Shown in pieces: positions 36,019 through 46,523 of a DNA stretch of 64,000 nucleotides. The DNA is taken from assembly GCA_027924585.1 (NCBI GenBank), contig BSBM01001446.1, positions 310,001 to 374,000 on the forward strand. The letters run 5' to 3'. Origin of the DNA: Larix kaempferi. Its lineage: Eukaryota; Streptophyta; Pinopsida; Pinales; Pinaceae. Position 1 is the stretch's first letter. Every line of letters starts with the position of its first letter. The notes under the pieces were generated by a model that saw only the letters and a list, made by a program, of their open reading frames with translations, did not search any database and was not told the origin of the DNA. Both the position numbers and the translations under genes were made by a program.

Positions 36019-37023
36019 ATGGCCACTGCCCAGAAGGTCGTCCGCGCCATATATTTCTGGCCCACACTCTTTACCGACTACATCACTGCGGTCAAACATT
36101 GCCACAATTGCCAACTTTTCGCCCCCAAGGCCCGGACACCTCCTGCTCCGTTACACCCAGTCGTCACCGTTGGTCCCTTTTGTAAGTGGGCCATCGACTT
36201 CATGGAATGTAGACCCCCGTCTGCCAACGGCCACAAGTACATCATTGTCACCGTCGATTACTTCACCAAATGGGTCGAAGCCATGCCTACCTTCAATTGT
36301 ACCGCGGACACAGCTGCCCATTTCTTTTTTAACCATGTTATCACTCGATTCGGGGTTCCTAAACAGTTAGTCTCAGATCATGGTTCACACTTCGAAGATT
36401 CCGTTTGGCGCGAGTTATCCACCCTCCTAAAATTCGAACATCAGTTCTCCTCTGCTTACTACCCCCAAGGGAACGGCCAAGTAGAGGCCATTAACAAAAT
36501 CCACAAAACAATCCTTCAACGCACCGTTGACAGACATAAGTCCAATTGGCACCATATGCTCTTCCCCGCCTTATGGGCTTACCGTACATCCACCAAGACC
36601 GCCACTGGTTTTACTCCATTTCACTTAGTTCACGGCGTAGAGTCTGTCCTCCCCATTGAGTGTCAGATACCTGCCTTACAAATCGCCATCGAGCTTCTTC
36701 CCGATACCTCCCCACTCGAGCAACGTCTGATATCCCTCGAACAAGCCGATGAAGACCGTCGTGCCGCTCTCCAGACCATTGAAGCTGCCAAGAACCGCTC
36801 CAAAGCTGGTTACGACAAACATGTACACCCTCGAACTTTCCACGAAGGGGACCTCGTCCTCGCCTATGACCAAGCCCATGACAAAACCGGCAAAGGGAAG
36901 TTCGAATCCATGTGGCAAGGCCCTTACATCGTGCAGACTTGTCTCGGCAAGGGGGCATACATTTTAGCTGACTCCGAAGGTCACCCTTTGCGCAACCCTC
37001 GTAATGGGTTGTATCTCAAATGA
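36000..37023 (+). pseudogene. Gypsy D integrase
   Basis: The zinc-finger N-terminus (HEEAEHVLNDCHSG) is in the RT frame. The rest is in another frame from about 36019: an RAIYFWPTLF word, then HCHNCQLF for the Cys pair. Core residues are Asp in WAIDFMECRP, Asp in SDHGSHF and Glu in GNGQVEAINK, the DDE set of retroviral-type integrases. The C-terminal part has FHLVHGVESVLPIE, GDLVLAYDQ and RNGLYLK before TGA at 37021. A single frameshift separates it from RT, so the locus cannot make a fused protein without correction. Role: insertion of element DNA in the nucleus. Confidence 0.88.
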
Positions 37024-37129
37024 TTTTATCCCTAAATCACTGGCGGCCTCATTGGTCCGCATTGTACAGTTTGCTCTCTTTTTTGTTTTTCACCTTTTTT
37101 TACATTCCTCATTTTTTGCATGACCACAG

Positions 37130-37558
37130 ATGGACCATCTTCCACCTCACTATACTGGTTTTGCCGATGGAGCAAGCCGCTGGTCTCCCAACCTGGCTTC
37201 TGCAGCGTGGGTCCTATATTCCCCTTCCCATGAAACGATTCACCTTGATGGAATCTGCATAGGCGCTGCTACCAATAACCAGGTGGAGTATGATGCTGTG
37301 ACCGGTCTCCTAACTGCTGCCCTCCAGATAGGCATACGTCACCTTCATGTGTTCCTTGACTCCCAGTTGCTTGTCTCCCAACTCAACAACTGCTACCAGG
37401 TGCGTGATCCCTGCCTCTTTAGAAAATTCCTGCGCACAAAACAACTCAGCCAACACTTTGAATCCATAACATTCACCCATGTCCCTAGAGCTCAAAATAG
37501 TGTCGCAGACCAAATGGCTAACAACATCTTAGATTGGCATATCAATCACTCCATGTAA
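37130..37558 (+). CDS. Archaeal-type RNase H (aRNH) downstream of integrase
   Basis: 142 codons, uninterrupted. All four acidic residues of the RNase H active site are visible in order: FADGASRW, NNQVEYDAV, VFLDSQLL and NSVADQMAN. The pattern is that of cellular/archaeal-type RNase H of Tat-lineage elements. It starts with ATG 106 bases after the integrase stop and in a different frame, so it is a separate ORF here. Tat elements are known to have gained such a second RNase H. Its intactness next to a catalytically damaged Gypsy RNase H suggests it does the hybrid degradation in the family. A remnant of the same gene lies at 369-490 on the minus strand. How it is translated is not evident. Confidence 0.88.
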   Translation: MDHLPPHYTGFADGASRWSPNLASAAWVLYSPSHETIHLDGICIGAATNNQVEYDAVTGLLTAALQIGIRHLHVFLDSQLLVSQLNNCYQVRDPCLFRKFLRTKQLSQHFESITFTHVPRAQNSVADQMANNILDWHINHSM

Positions 37559-37900
37559 AACCTCCATCATGCATAGCATCTCATAAAAATATATAAAAAC
37601 CCAAAAAGATTGCAAGGGGCATCCACGTGCCTAGTCCTGCATACATAGTGTCGCATCCATATGCAATACATCACATAACATACACAAGGGGCATCCATGT
37701 GCCCAACATCCTATACTACTTGCATCCACGTGCAATGTAAAACATATCACAAATCATAAAGCGCATCCACGTGCGTACAACTAAAACAATATCACAAAAA
37801 GGTGCATCCACGTGCATATATATATATATCAAAAAATACATGTCACAGTGCTATACATGTCCTGAGTACCCCTGTACTCAGCTATACAAAAAATGGCTAT
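37559..37900 (+). repeat. G-box minisatellite of Gypsy D
   Basis: Six units of GCATCCACGTGC or close variants between about 37618 and 37815, spaced about 30-45 bases. The core CACGTG is a plant bHLH/bZIP G-box. It is the same motif and position as in the window-start relative. Between the units the sequence is AT-rich with a short TA run near 37820. Confidence 0.75.
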
Positions 37901-38353
37901 ACATCCCTAAAGCCTCATAAAATACATGCCGTAGCTACAAAACTCGGGGGGAGTCCCCTGCGCTCCCTAGTGAGAGTCATACCCTGCATCACTGCCTGCA
38001 TCGGCCGCCTCTGAGTCCTCCCCCTGCTCCTCCTCCGGCAAGTCCTCATCCCCCTGCGGGCTCCTGTGCCCGTGCCCTGTCCGCCAAGATAGCCACCCGA
38101 ATTGCAATAGATCTGAACTCTCGGGGTGCCCTCATGCAATCCTGAGCTACATCGGGATCCACATCCCGCCATCCCTCGTCAGTTACTCCAACTAGTAACC
38201 GATCCAGCAACACTCGAACGGACTCCAAAGTCCCCTCCGCGTCCCTCCGACGCACCTCACCTCGGCCGGGTAAGGCTGGTGCCACCACATGTCCCCTACG
38301 TGCCACATGTCCTGGCGGCGGTCTCGGACCCACATCTGTAGATCACACATCAG

Positions 38354-39325
38354 TCAGTAACAGTATATATCATACCACATATCATATATAAAACCTGACA
38401 TCCATAACATGCAAGTAAACCAATACGTATCGTCTGGTCCCCATGCCTGTCCTGGTGCTCGCGGCGCCTCTGGGTCTCCCATGTAGTCCATATCCCTATA
38501 CGGATAGTCGTCCAGTGGCAGTGGCATCTGTAGCCACTGCAGGTATAACTCATGGGTAAAGTACCTACCCACCTCCCCGCCACCCCGGCGGCGCATCATC
38601 TCGCCCCACCGCACCATCCGCGGCTCCCTCAAACCTCCTGCCCTGATCGGTACCCGCGGCCGCAGGGTGGGTACCCTCTCCATGAAAAATGCACATAGGA
38701 AGGAACCATAGCAAAACCCCTTGCCAGATTCCTTCACCGCTGTCAGCTGTCGCTGTACACAGGTGAGGAACATCTGGCCCCATGCATAATAGACCCCGTC
38801 CAGTACACGCTCCACAAGCTGCATCTGGCCCCCAGACACCTTCTCAGGTGACTGGGACCCCAACACATGTACCACGCATGCTGCAATCGCCCGTATCTCC
38901 GGCTCCTGTAGGTCTAGCACCCGGAGTGCATTCCTATGCACCCTCGCCTCTGGAGTACAGTATCGCTCCAGCATGTCCTCCATGTCCACATCGGCGGATA
39001 CTCTCGGCTGCATATCCGCCACTCTACCCAGACAGGGCAACCCTGTCAGGAAGTATACATCAGTCACGGTAAGGTCCACCCTCTCACCCTGCACCATGAA
39101 AGCCTGTATGTCTGGCTCCCAGAAACTCACTAGCTAGTTCAGCAGCAACCCTGCTGAACGCATCATGGGTACCTGCGCGAACTTCAGCAGTCCGCACATC
39201 CCTAACACCGCCCGCACATGACCATCATCCCAGATGTAATCCACTATCCCATATGGGATCTCCCGCTCTCTCCATAGTACCAGCGACATCCTGTCAAACA
39301 CACAAGGCAAACTCATCAGATTCAT
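38354..39325 (-). pseudogene. Antisense ORF of Gypsy D (plant-mobile-domain-like), one stop
   Basis: Minus-strand frame from ATG at 39325 to 38354, about 323 codons, with one TAG at 39136-39134. Order: IPYGIVDYIWDDGHV, GLLKFAQVP, SFWEPDIQAFMVQGERVDLT, VYFLTGLPCLG, then a long helical part with CFMERVP-like and RYFTHELYLQW segments. The T-x-x-D-V-x-x-L-x-GLPxxG core resembles the plant mobile domain (PMD) of MAIN/MAIL proteins, known also from Gypsy and Mutator-like elements. The PMD call is from pattern only. A minus-strand TATA-like box (39817-39808) and hairpin-rich leader lie upstream. The opposite strand shows no comparable protein. The reading frame further upstream is disturbed by a C13 run at 39345-39357. 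Confidence 0.65.
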
Positions 39326-39404
39326 GTCAAAGAAATAAACCTTGCCCCCCCCCCCCCTCGGGAAGTCCTAACAGCTCGATCCAAATTGTGGCTTTAGGCC
39401 CCCT

Positions 39405-39600
39405 TGCCGCGGTTTCCGACCGCGGCTGTTTGGCCCACAGGCGCGGTCCACAACCGCGACTGACAGTCCTGAACACGCGGTCCCAAACCGCGTGTTCAGC
39501 CTCGGAAAACCCGGTCACAGACCGTGTGTTCCGCATCAGACCCCGTGGTCTCCACGTGCGTCATTCACCGTGGAACCCGCGGTCTTCGACCACGGCTCCC
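39405..39600. repeat. Cluster of GC-rich hairpins
   Basis: A series of short inverted repeats built on CCGCGGT...ACCGCGG. The best is a perfect 12-bp stem (TGAACACGCGGT) with a 5-base loop at 39470-39498. Others include CCGCGGTTTCCGACCGCGG near 39407. It lies in what would be the leader of the antisense transcript. Confidence 0.7.
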
Positions 39601-39807
39601 GGACCGTACAAGTCAACCCTGGGACCCACTACCCACCCCCCGAACCCAAAAAAATGTGCAGGTATGAGTTTGACGGAATACCTGTATCTCCCAGATCTGA
39701 AATCGGCCGGTCGGATCATCCAGAAATGACACCTCAGCTCTGGTCCACTCTGATCACTAGTCAAAGTCAAATAGTACAAATGACACTTGTCATGTTGGAC
39801 CCACACA

Positions 39808-39817
39808 CTATTTATAG
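39808..39817 (-). promoter_or_regulatory. TATA-like box for the antisense ORF
   Basis: Minus-strand CTATAAATAG, similar to the TATA boxes of the LTRs here (TATAAATAG). It is about 480 bases upstream of the antisense ATG at 39325. No RNA evidence is available. Confidence 0.4.
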
Positions 39818-39981
39818 TCAGTTGACTTTTTCTTGTTTTAGCCATTATGAACCCATACGGAGTCCGTTTTTCAAACCGTTTCCACCACTGGAACCAGCAC
39901 GACAAGACCGTCCTGATGGTCACCTCGTTGCATTATTTTGTCCCCGTCATTTTTTACACATTTTTTAGACTCCAGTAGTCA

Positions 39982-40330
39982 CCTCGGTTTGCGTGCCACA
40001 TCGGCCGTCCTCCATTTTTCGCATATTTTATATCATCGGATTCATTTTTTCGAGCTGGTGATGATGCTTGAGATCATTTCTCGCTCTCACCCCCATATTT
40101 TTTGGGTCTTTTTTCCAAAACGCCCCCCACCTCGGTTTGCGTGCCACATCGGTCGTTATCCATTTTTTGACACTCTTTATATTGCCGGATTCATTTTTCC
40201 GAGCTCGTGATGATGCTTGAGATCATTTCTCGCTCTCACTTGGTACAGTTTCAAAATTGTGTCCCGACACCTTGCTGCCTCGGTTTGCGTGCCACATCGG
40301 CCGCCATCGGATTGTTCCACACTTTTACAT
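39982..40330 (+). repeat. 148-bp tandem repeat in Gypsy D 3' region
   Basis: CCTCGGTTTGCGTGCCACATCGG recurs at 39982, 40130 and 40278 (period 148), with GAGCTxGTGATGATGCTTGAGATCATTTCTCGCTCTCAC between. About two and a third units. Confidence 0.85.
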
Positions 40331-42327
40331 GAGCCGTTCACTCCTGTCATACTGCAAATGTTTCGTTATTTTGCCACCATTCCATTCACCCTAAAAGGAG
40401 GCCCACCAGTGTTCCCCCCCACCCTTGTTCTTGGTTATCATAAATATTCCTTGATTGAACACTTCCTCCTTGCCTGGCCATTTCTTTTGTTCGGTATAAT
40501 TTTATCCCTTTTTCGGGTCGGACAAGTCCTTTACGAAAAATGCACTTAGGGAGTTTCTGTTAAGCTCTTTTCTGACTCCTAAAACAATGAAAATATAGTC
40601 GAGCAATCTTGCTTCCTTTCATGCTCGTTAAAGTACCTGAAAGGGCGTCTATCTGGTATAAGTTTAACCCTTTTCCGGACCTGGTAGACTAATTACGAAA
40701 AAGGAATACTCTAGTCACACTGGCTAGAAGAGTTCTTCATTGCATCCTTTTATGCTTCTTTGGGCCTTGGATACTAACACACGAAAAAGCAACCCCCTGG
40801 AGTCTTCTTATCGCTTTCAGACTCTCTAAAATTGAAAGCCACCACGAGCATGAACTGTCCCGGGCTCGTAAAATCCACACGACAGTACCATTCCATCATT
40901 TCAGAGTCTTCTTATCACTTTCAGACTCCTTAAAATTGAAAGCAACCACGAGCATGAACTGTCCTGGGCTCGTAAAAATCCACATGACAGTACCATCTTA
41001 CACTCACTTCTTCTAGTTCCTTAACCCATGAAGAAGTTATCCCGTGCCTCCAGGCATTATGATCGATCATCTCGGCAGCACCCCCAATCAGGTCGCCTTT
41101 GTTCAGAGTAGTCTGCAGTCTCCTGCCACTTTACACCAGCTTGAGTCTCCCTCAGCCCAGTCCCCCTCCCATATCCACTTTAGCTATGATCCCTTTCCCA
41201 TTCGTCAGTTTCATAGGCTGCCCGATCATCCCCGTTATCATACTCTGAACAAAGGAAGTTTGAGTCCACCCACTCTACTTGCCCAGTTATTCCCCCAGTT
41301 TGTCAGTCCTGCCATCAGTACTATCACATTTCGGTTCTCCGCCTCGCGCTCCTGTCAAGGAGACATCATTGCCTTGATATTTGCAGGTCTCCCTCTGTCG
41401 ACGACAGCCCCTCTATTCCAGAGGACAGACCCAGAGGCCCCTGCGCCTTGGACCCATCACCATCTGTGGTGAGTGCCTACGGACCATTTTGGGAGGATTC
41501 ATCATTGACTCTCCGAATGGTTGTTTCTCACATGCTCGACTTCAGCACCTTGATCGCATCGTTGAGAATCGCACAGGATTTACATCCTTACCATTATTTG
41601 TCGAAGACCCCGGATTTCCCCCGACTCTAGCACATTGGTGAGTCACTTCGGAATGACCAGTTATATGTTCCCGTGGATGTCCAGGCTGCGTTGGCGATTG
41701 TATTCGGAAGCCATCCATTTATATGCTTCCTCGAGTACCCAGTTCAGTCCCAGATCTGTTCCAGTTCAGTGTACCATTACGAGTGTGACCCTTGTCACTA
41801 TGATCTAGCAGCTCATCCGTTCCTTTGGTACCACACTCAGTAGCACTGTTGTCATTCCAGTATATTAGTTCCTCAGCTCAGACATGGTCATCCCAGCAGT
41901 ATGTCCCAGATTTGTGTCCCCTCTGGACTCTTATGATGTACACAGTGGTTCTCTATGTATCTTACAGGTCCCTCTTTTCGGGCCTCACAGTTCTTTTTAT
42001 GTATCTTGATACGAGCATGGGTATGCCCGCCTCGTCCATATATTGAGATTCTTCCTCATTCAGTATTTGAGGTTATGTATATTTCAGGTCCCCATATTTT
42101 GGACCCCATTGTTATTATATCTTGATACGAGCATGGGAATGCTCGCCTCGTCCATATGATCAGATGATTCCTCATCCATTATTGAGGTTATGTACTTTTA
42201 GTTCTTGCAGTTTGTTCGGGATCATTGTTCCGGGCTTGAGTTTGTTTCTTCTCTTCTCCATACCCCAGGAAAACCATATATGACTTATGATGTCCATCGG
42301 CCATACGATGAGCTCCTTCCCTCGCAC
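40331..42327 (+). other. Gypsy D 3' non-coding region
   Basis: 40540-41000 matches the 3' region of Gypsy E (TTACGAAAAAGGAATACTCTAGTCA word; CAGACTC...AAAATTGAAAGC modules, twice). 41930-42190 holds a roughly 125-bp imperfect duplication with CTTGATACGAGCATGGGxATGC. An open stretch at 41044-41472 shows no recognisable domain, and I do not call it a gene. Confidence 0.55.
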
Positions 42328-42341
42328 ATCAGGGGGCAATC
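42328..42341 (+). other. Polypurine tract of Gypsy D
   Basis: ATCAGGGGGCAATC immediately precedes the 3' LTR, with the homologous tract in Gypsy E at 6154-6166. Confidence 0.75.
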
Positions 42342-43067
42342 TGTTAACACCCAAAAAGTGTTCACTACCTCATCTACCTCATTACATGGCTCATTTGTCC
42401 ATTTTCCTACCATATTTCCCTTAAAAACCCTAAAAATCCCACTAAAAAGCCTCCAAAAGGCCACAAAACCATCAAAAAAGCCTCAAAAAGACTAAAAAAC
42501 CCCTTTTTCCTCCAAAAATATCCAAAATTCCTCCAAAATAGCAAAATCCCTCTAAAAAGGGAATAAAAAATATAAAATAATGAGGAAAAGGAGGAAAAAA
42601 CCCTATACAGCTTCCCTAAACCATATGGTTCCCAAAACCATGGGCCAGCACTCCACCACCAAAAAACTATAAATAGGTGATGGAGATCCCTCATTCCATA
42701 TCCACAATCAAGTATACCCTTACTCTGCCAAAATCTCTCTTGAAACCCTAGCTCACCATTGAGCCACTTTCACCTTGAGAGCCCCTTTTGGCCCATTTCC
42801 ACCATTGGAGAAAGAGAAGGAGCACATTGGAGCTTGGAGCAACCCTCTTGGACATTGCAAGAGCTTCACCCAGCTTCACATTGGAGGTAATATTAATACA
42901 AAAACCATTATTTACATCTTGTTGTTTATGTTTCATGCACATGTTTTAGAGTAGTTTTACATTTCTGTTTTAGCATAATAATTTCCATTTACTGAACTGC
43001 TACTAAGGAGTCCATTCTCTTTAGTAGGTGCTCATTTGCACAAGCTAGGGGTAAAACCCTAGCTACA
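42342..43067 (+). repeat. 3' LTR of Gypsy D
   Basis: 726 bp, TGTTAACACCC to CTAGCTACA, nearly identical to the 5' LTR apart from repeat-length changes and a handful of substitutions. It is followed by TSD ATGTT at 43068-43072, after which Copia B coding sense resumes. Confidence 0.92.
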
Positions 43068-43072
43068 ATGTT

Positions 43073-43190
43073 GCAACGAATGAGAAGGTTGCAGATGTGC
43101 TGACGAAACCACTAGCCAGAGTGAAGTTCGAGTACCTCAGAGAGAGGCTTGGTGTTCTTCAGATTGACAACACTTCAAGGAAGAAGTGAT
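43073..43190 (+). pseudogene. Copia B pol, C-terminal end after the Gypsy D insertion
   Basis: Reads ATNEKVADVLTKPLARVKFE and then YLRERLGVLQ, ending in TGA at about 43188. This is the standard C-terminal end of plant Copia RNase H (ADVLTKPL). It continues the sense of the fragment that stops at 27575, once the Gypsy D insertion and one TSD copy are discounted. Confidence 0.9.
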
Positions 43191-44475
43191 GGAGACATTT
43201 ACTGAATGTTGATGTATATGTAGGTGAAGATATACAGTCTTTTTATATGTATGTATGTACGCATCATGTTGGATGCTGGATATGATCAGTTGGATCATTT
43301 TTATGTATGTATGTATGCATCATGTTGGATGCTGGATATGATCGGTTGGATCATGTGTATGTATTTTGTATAAGCAGCATGTTGGATGCTTGGACCATGT
43401 ATCTGTATATGTATCAGGTGGATATATTGTATGATCAGGTGGATCATGTATGGTGATATGTATCATGTATTTGTATTTGTATCAGGTGGATACACTGTAT
43501 GCTCAGGTGGATCATGTATGATGATATGTATCAAGTAGATACTTGGTATGCATCAGGTAGATTTATTATATGATCAGGATGATCATGGATGACAAGCTTC
43601 AGGATGTTGCTCCAGATGACATGCAGCAGGATGTTGCAAGTGATGATCAGGATGATCATGTGTACATTAGGATGATGTATGGTGAGTATCAGGTTGATAC
43701 TCTGTGGCCATGGAACAGGTTGTGCAGATAAGCATGTAATTTGTGCCCTGGGAGATTTGCAGATGGTCTTTCGAGGTTTTGACTATGGCATGTAATTCGT
43801 ACCCTGGGACATCTGGCAAATGCTCTTTCGAGGTTTTGCTTGGGAGGACATATAATTTGTGCCCTGGGATATATGTAGATAGTCTTTCGAGGTTTTGCAT
43901 ATGGCATGTAATTTGTGCCCTGGGATATATGGCAGATGCTCTTTTGAGGTTTTGTCCTATGGCATGTAATTTGTGCCCTGGGAGATCCGATAGGTTGAGT
44001 CGTGTGCTCGTAATTAGTTCTGGGATACTCTTTCGAGGTTTTTCCATGACCACATGTAATTTGTGCCCTGGGAGACCTGATAGGTTGAGCCTTGTGCTCG
44101 TAATCAGTCCTGGTATTCTCTTTCGAGGTTTTGTGGTGGGGTCACATGTAATAAGTCATATAGATCTGGACAGGATGAAAAAGACCTCATATGCTCTTTA
44201 GGGTTCTTGCTAGTCAAGAGACTCTTTTAAGGTTTTGTGACGCACGTAATAAGTCCTGATATTTCCATAGTATGGCCAGTGATGATGAAGACCTGCAGGT
44301 GGCGGGCCTACATCCAGTATGAAAAAGGACTGGCTCTATAGAACTTCCTATGATGAGTAGAGTCAGAGATTGATTGAGATAGCAGCAGCAGTGACGATGA
44401 TGATGACGATGATCCCGAGAAGAAGACTTGTCTAGCATATCTGTGTCGAGAAATACCTTCCTAGTTAAGACAGAG
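43191..44475 (+). repeat. Copia B 3' region, module 1: tandem arrays
   Basis: 43200-43700: diverged units around CATGTTGGATGCTGGATATGATCAGTTGGATCAT and ATGTATCAGGTGGATACATTGTATGATCAG. 43735-44110: about six 57- to 60-bp units around GCCCTGGGA...CTTTCGAGGTTTTG. 44260-44475: a GATGATGAAGACCT...GACGATGATGATGAC acidic-codon stretch ending in GTTAAGACAGAG before an LTR. Non-coding. Confidence 0.75.
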
Positions 44476-45079
44476 TGTTGATGTATATCTAACTTCGGAA
44501 TGTATTTCATCTGTGTATTTTATATATATTTATTGTACCCTTATAAGAGATGTGTCATTCCTCTATAAGGAAGTGTCGTCATGTGGATTGACAAGTGTCG
44601 CAAGTGTGTGTACTTGCCGATGGGTTATTAGACCACCATGTGTGGGGTCGGCCCTGAAATATATATTATAATGTGGATGTACCTAGCTAGACAAGTCGGC
44701 CCCATAAGGTAACTGGGCAAACAGATTAGTATAAATAGAGATCAGGTGATCTCTATTTAGATCACTCAGAAAAGTATCTCACTCTCACTCAGAAAGTGGC
44801 GCACTAGTGAGGAGGAGGATCATCTGCTACTAGGAGACTATCTCAGTGTATTTTGGTTGTACTTTGGTTGAGCCATTGCTCTCTCTATCTCTGAGGAAGT
44901 TGTGGGGTTTTTCACCTTAGGGTTTTCTCCACGGAAACTCTGTGTCTCTTATCTCTCATGCTTTTGATTCTTGTGATGCTTGTCATGCTTATTGTGATTG
45001 TCATGCATTGATATACTATATATGTTATTCTCTCAGCAAAGATCCTAGAGTATTGTGAATTAATGCTCAAAATTTAACA
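44476..45079 (+). repeat. Additional Copia LTR (604 bp), relative of the Copia B LTR
   Basis: Starts TGTTGATGTATATCTAACTTCGG and ends AATTTAACA; TATA box TATAAATAG at 44730-44738. More diverged from the two Copia B LTRs than they are from each other. It has a polypurine-like GTTAAGACAGAG before it and no TSD (CAGAG and CTGAA flank it). So it looks like a 3' LTR carried in with its own 3' region, not an independent solo LTR insertion. Confidence 0.75.
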
Positions 45080-46514
45080 CTGAATCCATTCCAAGCATGA
45101 TGGAAGGAGGATCCTTCACATGGATATGGATGTAAGCGCTGGATGATGAGCATCAGGATGATGTTCTAGTTTCTGCTCGATATTATTAGTTGGATCATTT
45201 ATATGTATATGCATCATGTTGGATGCTAGATATGATTAGTTGGATCATTTATATGTATATGCATCATGTTGGATGCTGGATATGATCAGTTGGATCATTA
45301 TATGTATATGCATCATGTTGGATGTTCGATATGATCAGTTGGATCATGTGTATGTATCTGTAGATGTATCATGTGGATACAATGTATGATCAGGTGGATC
45401 ATGTATTTGTATATGTATCAGGTGGATACATTGTATAATCAGGTAGATCATGTATGATGATATGTATAAGGAAGATACTGTGTATGCATCAAGTGGATGC
45501 ATTGTATGATCAGGATGATCATGGATGATGAGCTTTAGGATGTTGCTCCAGATGACATGCATCAGGACGATGTAGTGATGATGATCAGGATGATCATATG
45601 TGATGACATGTATCAGGTGGATACATTACATAATCAATTGGATTATGTGTGACGAGTTCTGAAGACATAGATGCACATGAGCTTTTTGGACATGGTTGTA
45701 AATGTGTTCTCCCATGGTCGCGATGTAATTGCAGGGATTTTCCGACATGGTGGAAGATGTCTTCTCCCATGGTCATGATGTAATTGCCAGGGCCATTTGA
45801 GCATGGTTGTAGATGTGTTCTCCCATGGCTGCGATATAAGTGCTGGGGCCATTTGAGCATGGTTGTAGATGTTTTCTCCCATGGCTGCGATATAAGTGTT
45901 GGGGCCATTCAAGCATGGTTGTAGATGTGTTCTCCCATGGCTGCGATATATGTGCTAGGGCCATTTGAGCATGGTTTTAGATGTGTTATACCATGGCTGC
46001 GATATAAGTGCTAGGTCATTTGAGCATGGTTGTAGATGTGTTCTCCCATGGTTGCAATATAAGTGTTGTGCCATTCTCGCATGGTTGTAGATGTGTTCTC
46101 CCATGGCGTAGATATAAGTTCTGTGTGATGTGCATCTGGACTGTGATTTGTGATACTTTGTGTCCATGGACAGGTTGTGCAGTAGCATGTAAAATGTCCT
46201 GGGAGATGTGATAAGTTAAGCTATGTGCTCGTAATCAGTCCTGGGATGCTCTTTCTAGGTTTTGTTGACTCACGTAATAAGTCCTGAGGATTCCACAGTA
46301 TGGCCAGTGATGATGAAGACCTCTAGGTGGTGGGCCTACATTCAGTATAAAAAAGGACTGGCTCTGTAGAACTTCCTATGACGAGTAGATTCAGATATTG
46401 ATTGAGATAGCAACAGCAGTGACGATGATGATGATTCAAGGACGATGATTCGATGACAATGATCCAGAGAAGAAGACTTGTGCTAGAAGACCTGTGTCGA
46501 GAAATATTTTAGTT
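45080..46514 (+). repeat. Copia B 3' region, module 2: tandem arrays
   Basis: Repeats the layout of module 1. 45180-45640: GTTGGATCAT/ATGCATCATGTTGGATGC units. 45690-46110: eight 55- to 56-bp units around CATGGTTGTAGATGTGTTCTCCCATGG. 46293-46500: the same GATGATGAAGACCT...GTGACGATGATGATG stretch as 44263-44475. Non-coding; the open stretches on the minus strand are repeat artefacts. Confidence 0.75.
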
Positions 46515-46523
46515 AAGAGGGAG
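46515..46523 (+). other. Polypurine tract of Copia B
   Basis: AAGAGGGAG immediately before the 3' LTR start at 46524. Confidence 0.7.

Larger units (their letters stand above)
27581..43067 (+). mobile_element. Gypsy D, 15.5-kb Tat-like Ty3/Gypsy element inserted in Copia B
   Basis: LTRs at 27581-28334 (754 bp) and 42342-43067 (726 bp) start TGTTAACACCC and end CTAGCTACA. TSD ATGTT is perfect (27576-27580 and 43068-43072). Order: LTR, primer site, GC-rich leader, gag, knuckle, protease, two knuckles, RT, Gypsy RNase H, integrase, separate archaeal-type RNase H, G-box minisatellite, antisense ORF, repeat-rich 3' region, polypurine tract, LTR. The LTR pair differs mainly by slipped repeats and a few substitutions, so this is the youngest insertion of the nest. 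Confidence 0.92.

Noticed and set aside
41044-41472. Plus-strand 142-codon open frame in the Gypsy D 3' region
   Set aside because: No domain; composition follows the C-rich strand bias of D. The homologous region of E has no such frame.
45594-46188. Minus-strand open frames with repeated HGRTHLQPC-like words
   Set aside because: These are translations of the 56-bp array in the Copia B 3' region, open in three overlapping frames.
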